Assembly: GCA_002633005.1 (NCBI GenBank)
Contig: NMRA01000018.1
Coordinates: 381,846-402,200, forward strand
Source: Phoronis australis
Taxonomy: Eukaryota; Phoronida; Phoronidae
Direction: 5' to 3'
Length of the DNA stretch: 20,355 nt
Shown here: one piece after another, positions 18,837 through 20,355 of the stretch
Position numbering within the stretch: the stretch's first letter is position 1
How the letters are laid out: every line of letters starts with the position of its first letter
Notes under the pieces: model-generated
Databases searched by the model: none
The model's input: only the letters and a program-made list of their open reading frames with translations
What the model was told of the DNA's origin: nothing
Program-made: the position numbers and the translations under genes

Positions 18837-19606
18837 AGAGTACAATTTGAGGGTGTCTGAAGATGTCCACTCGTCGAATAGGAGCAGTGTTTTCCCATTG
18901 AAGCCTCGGAGAAAGATGGACCAAGCCTGAAGGTCCGCTCTAGCTTCTTTCATGAGAGTGACGAAGTGGTCTGGTCTCGAAATTCCAATGGTGAGGTTGA
19001 TGAGGCGGCGCAGGAAGGCGCGGCCGGGCACGATGAAGGAGCAGGCGAAGTTTAGTAGACCAAGGAGGGATTGAAGATCGCGAAGAGTAACCTTGCGGCG
19101 CTTCTGGAAGTCGAGGAGGAGTTTGGAAGCTTTGTCCACCTTGTCCTGTGGGAGAGAAGCAGTCATAGTGGCGGAGTCGAGGTGGAGGCCATAAATGGTG
19201 ATGGAGGTGGTCGGCTGAATTGTCTTGTCGTGGTTGATAGGGATGCCTAGGGAGTCGCAGAGTGATATGAATGGGACGAGGTCCCGGGAGCATGTCGGCT
19301 AGGATGGGGGGCCCACGAAAAAGAAGTCATCGAGGTAGTGCGAAACGCCGGCGACCTTCAACTTGGTTTCCAGGAGCCATTGAGTCGCAGAACTGACCTT
19401 CTCGAAGAAGTTGCAGCTGGAGGCACAGCCAAATGGCAGGCACCTGTCGTAATAAAAGTTGTTGGCCCAGGAGAGACCTAAGAGGTAGTAGTCGTCAGGG
19501 TGCACTGGTACGATGCAAAAAGCGTCCTTGATGTTAGTCTTAGCCATGAGGGAGTGATGTCCAAACCGTTGAACCAGGCGGATAGAGCCCGGTCGTCTGG
19601 GCGTCC
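18837..19606 (-). pseudogene. DIRS reverse transcriptase, 5'-truncated (copy 2)
   Basis: The minus-strand frame from about 19600 downwards contains the RT palm: MAKTNIKDAFCIVPVHPDD (first catalytic Asp region), LPFGCASSCNFFEK, and HYLDDFFFVG (catalytic Asp pair). A TAG at 19299-19301 follows shortly. The same frame then continues with FISLCDSLGIPI, KTIQPTT, TIYGLHLDS and LRDLQSLLGLLNFACSFIVP (thumb/connection) down to the RNase H boundary, where it shifts. So there is one nonsense codon within RT and one frameshift at its end. Fingers and upstream gag are absent. This is a dead remnant. Confidence 0.87.
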
Positions 19607-19856
19607 GCAGCTGTATCTCCTAAACCCCTCACAGGATCTGATGAGATTTGGCAGATGTGTTCTTATGAAGCTGACAACGGACGACGACGAATTTCAGACC
19701 TTTCCGACTACCGGTGTGCCCCCTAGTGGCAATTTAATTTTTTTTTACGCTTACCTCTGTATCCGTGCTCAACGGATTTTCATAAAATTTGGAAGTTAGG
19801 CATCTATTAGTGAGATGATGCCATCTTCCCGTTTTCGGGCGGATTCAAGGTACTTT

Positions 19857-19873
19857 GCGCCACCTAGTGGCCA
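19857..19873 (-). promoter_or_regulatory. CTCF-like motif (full 17-bp match)
   Basis: The reverse complement is TGGCCACTAGGTGGCGC, which fits the CTCF consensus YGRCCASYAGRKGGCRSY across its core. It recurs identically at 20319-20335. Confidence 0.45.
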
Positions 19874-20172
19874 TTTTTTACTGTTTTCGAGTCTGTTTTT
19901 TGGCGTCCGCCGTTCTATCAACCAAACCGCTCTAGGAATGATTTTGAAAATTAGCATACATGTTCTTACTGTGAAGAGGGCGACTGACGATGATTTTCCG
20001 ACGACTTCGACAACTGTGGCGCCTCCTAGTGGCATTTTTGTTTGTTTTTGCGCCCATGGCTGTATCTCAGGGTCCTAAATCTTTCACAGGATCTTAATGA
20101 GATTTGGCAGATGTGTTCCCATGAAGCTGACAACAGATGACAACAAACTTCTTACCTCTCCAACTACTGGTG

Positions 20173-20187
20173 TGCCCCCTGGTGGCA
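20173..20187 (-). promoter_or_regulatory. CTCF-like motif
   Basis: The plus strand reads tgccccctggtggca; its reverse complement, TGCCACCAGGGGGCA, is the classic vertebrate-type CTCF core. The equivalent site in other units reads CCCCCTAGTGGC (6-19 and 19717-19730). Confidence 0.45.
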
Positions 20188-20318
20188 ATTTTATTTTTTT
20201 TTACCCTTACCTATGTAGATTTGGAGGTCCTCAACGGATTTTCATAAAATGTGGCAGTTAGAAATCTATTATTGAGATGATGCCATCCTCCCATTTTCGG
20301 ACGTATTCGGGGTACTTT

Positions 20319-20335
20319 GCGCCACCTAGTGGCCA
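20319..20335 (-). promoter_or_regulatory. CTCF-like motif (full 17-bp match)
   Basis: Identical to 19857-19873, one repeat unit later. Weaker family members lie at 149-165, 308-324 and 20019-20034. Confidence 0.45.
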
Positions 20336-20355
20336 TTTTTACTGTTTTCGTGTCT

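Larger units (their letters stand above)
17132..19606 (-). mobile_element. DIRS-type tyrosine-recombinase retrotransposon, 5'-truncated (copy 2)
   Basis: Read on the minus strand, the order is reverse transcriptase, RNase H, tyrosine recombinase, then a non-coding 3' region (17132-17600) with repeated 'gctgcaacaacag' and 'cagacct' blocks. The RT-RNase H-YR order, the YLDD box and a recombinase with HxxR-GRW identify the DIRS order. The gag-like region and the start of RT are missing: homology stops at about 19606, where the ~456-bp repeat array begins. Inactivating lesions occur in all three enzyme regions (see those entries). No target-site duplication is visible, as expected for the group. 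I did not assign DIRS, Ngaro or PAT family. Confidence 0.88.
19607..20355 (+). repeat. ~456-bp higher-order tandem repeat made of three ~150-bp sub-units
   Basis: The CCCCCT-A/G-GTGGC start recurs at 19717 and 20173 (456 bp), and gcgccacctagtggcca at 19857 and 20319 (462 bp). Inside a unit, motif-bearing sub-units begin near 19717, 19857 and 20019. They share a layout: a CCTAGTGG core, a T-rich tract, a 'ctgtatctc/ctatcaa..aaacc' block, an 'aaaatt(t)gg/ttgaaaattag' block, then a gatgatg/gacgacg block. The array continues past the window. A decayed copy in the same orientation is at 1-395. The minus-strand frames of 64-79 codons seen in both copies reflect this shared sequence, not a gene. Confidence 0.88.

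Noticed and set aside
19796-20035. Minus-strand frame of 79 codons resembling the 64-codon frame at 99-293
   Set aside because: The similarity is due to the shared tandem repeat; frames are not maintained between units.
1-20355. tRNA, rRNA, CRISPR array, bacterial operon
   Set aside because: No T-arm/B-box pairs, conserved rRNA blocks or regularly spaced short palindromic repeats were seen; everything points to an animal nuclear genome.

Overview
The window looks like nuclear DNA of an animal, most likely a marine invertebrate. A spliced SPATA2/Tamozhennic-type gene, a THAP-type zinc finger, DIRS-type tyrosine-recombinase retrotransposon remnants, small inverted-repeat (MITE-like) elements, a CA microsatellite and long AT-rich non-coding stretches all point to a metazoan. 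The density of THAP and DIRS sequence would fit a cephalochordate, hemichordate, echinoderm or similar genome, but I cannot name the species from sequence alone.

Layout: 1-640 is a decayed copy of a tandem repeat that returns at 19607-20355. 641-5309 is gene-poor and holds two MITE-like elements (1950-2309 and 2732-3144) and a (CA)n tract (4949-5011). 5310-5659 encodes a THAP domain split between two frames at a run of five T. 6752-12487 is the one convincing host gene: a two-coding-exon SPATA2/Tamo homologue of about 496 residues, with exon 1 at 6766-7068, a 4.2-kb intron and exon 2 at 11233-12420. Its protein would have an N-terminal helical/PUB region and two C-terminal RanBP2-type zinc fingers. 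The intron contains a long hairpin (8894-9006) and a few short open frames of unknown value.

From 13469 onward the window is repetitive. A 0.63-kb block (A) and a 1.5-kb DIRS 3' segment (B) occur twice, as A-B (13469-15608) and A'-C-B' (15765-18632). Both B copies end at the same base, each in front of an N gap. The second copy continues on the minus strand through RNase H and reverse transcriptase to about 19606, where it is cut off by the repeat array. Both DIRS copies are dead. They share a one-base loss just before the codon for the recombinase nucleophile, and each also carries private lesions.

I did not find a convincing new biological system. The most interesting signals are: (i) nine CTCF-like motifs, all in one orientation, spaced about 140-160 bp inside a ~456-bp higher-order repeat present at both window edges; (ii) the 45-bp-arm hairpin in the SPATA2 intron; (iii) the DIRS duplication with coincident assembly gaps, which may be uncollapsed haplotypes.
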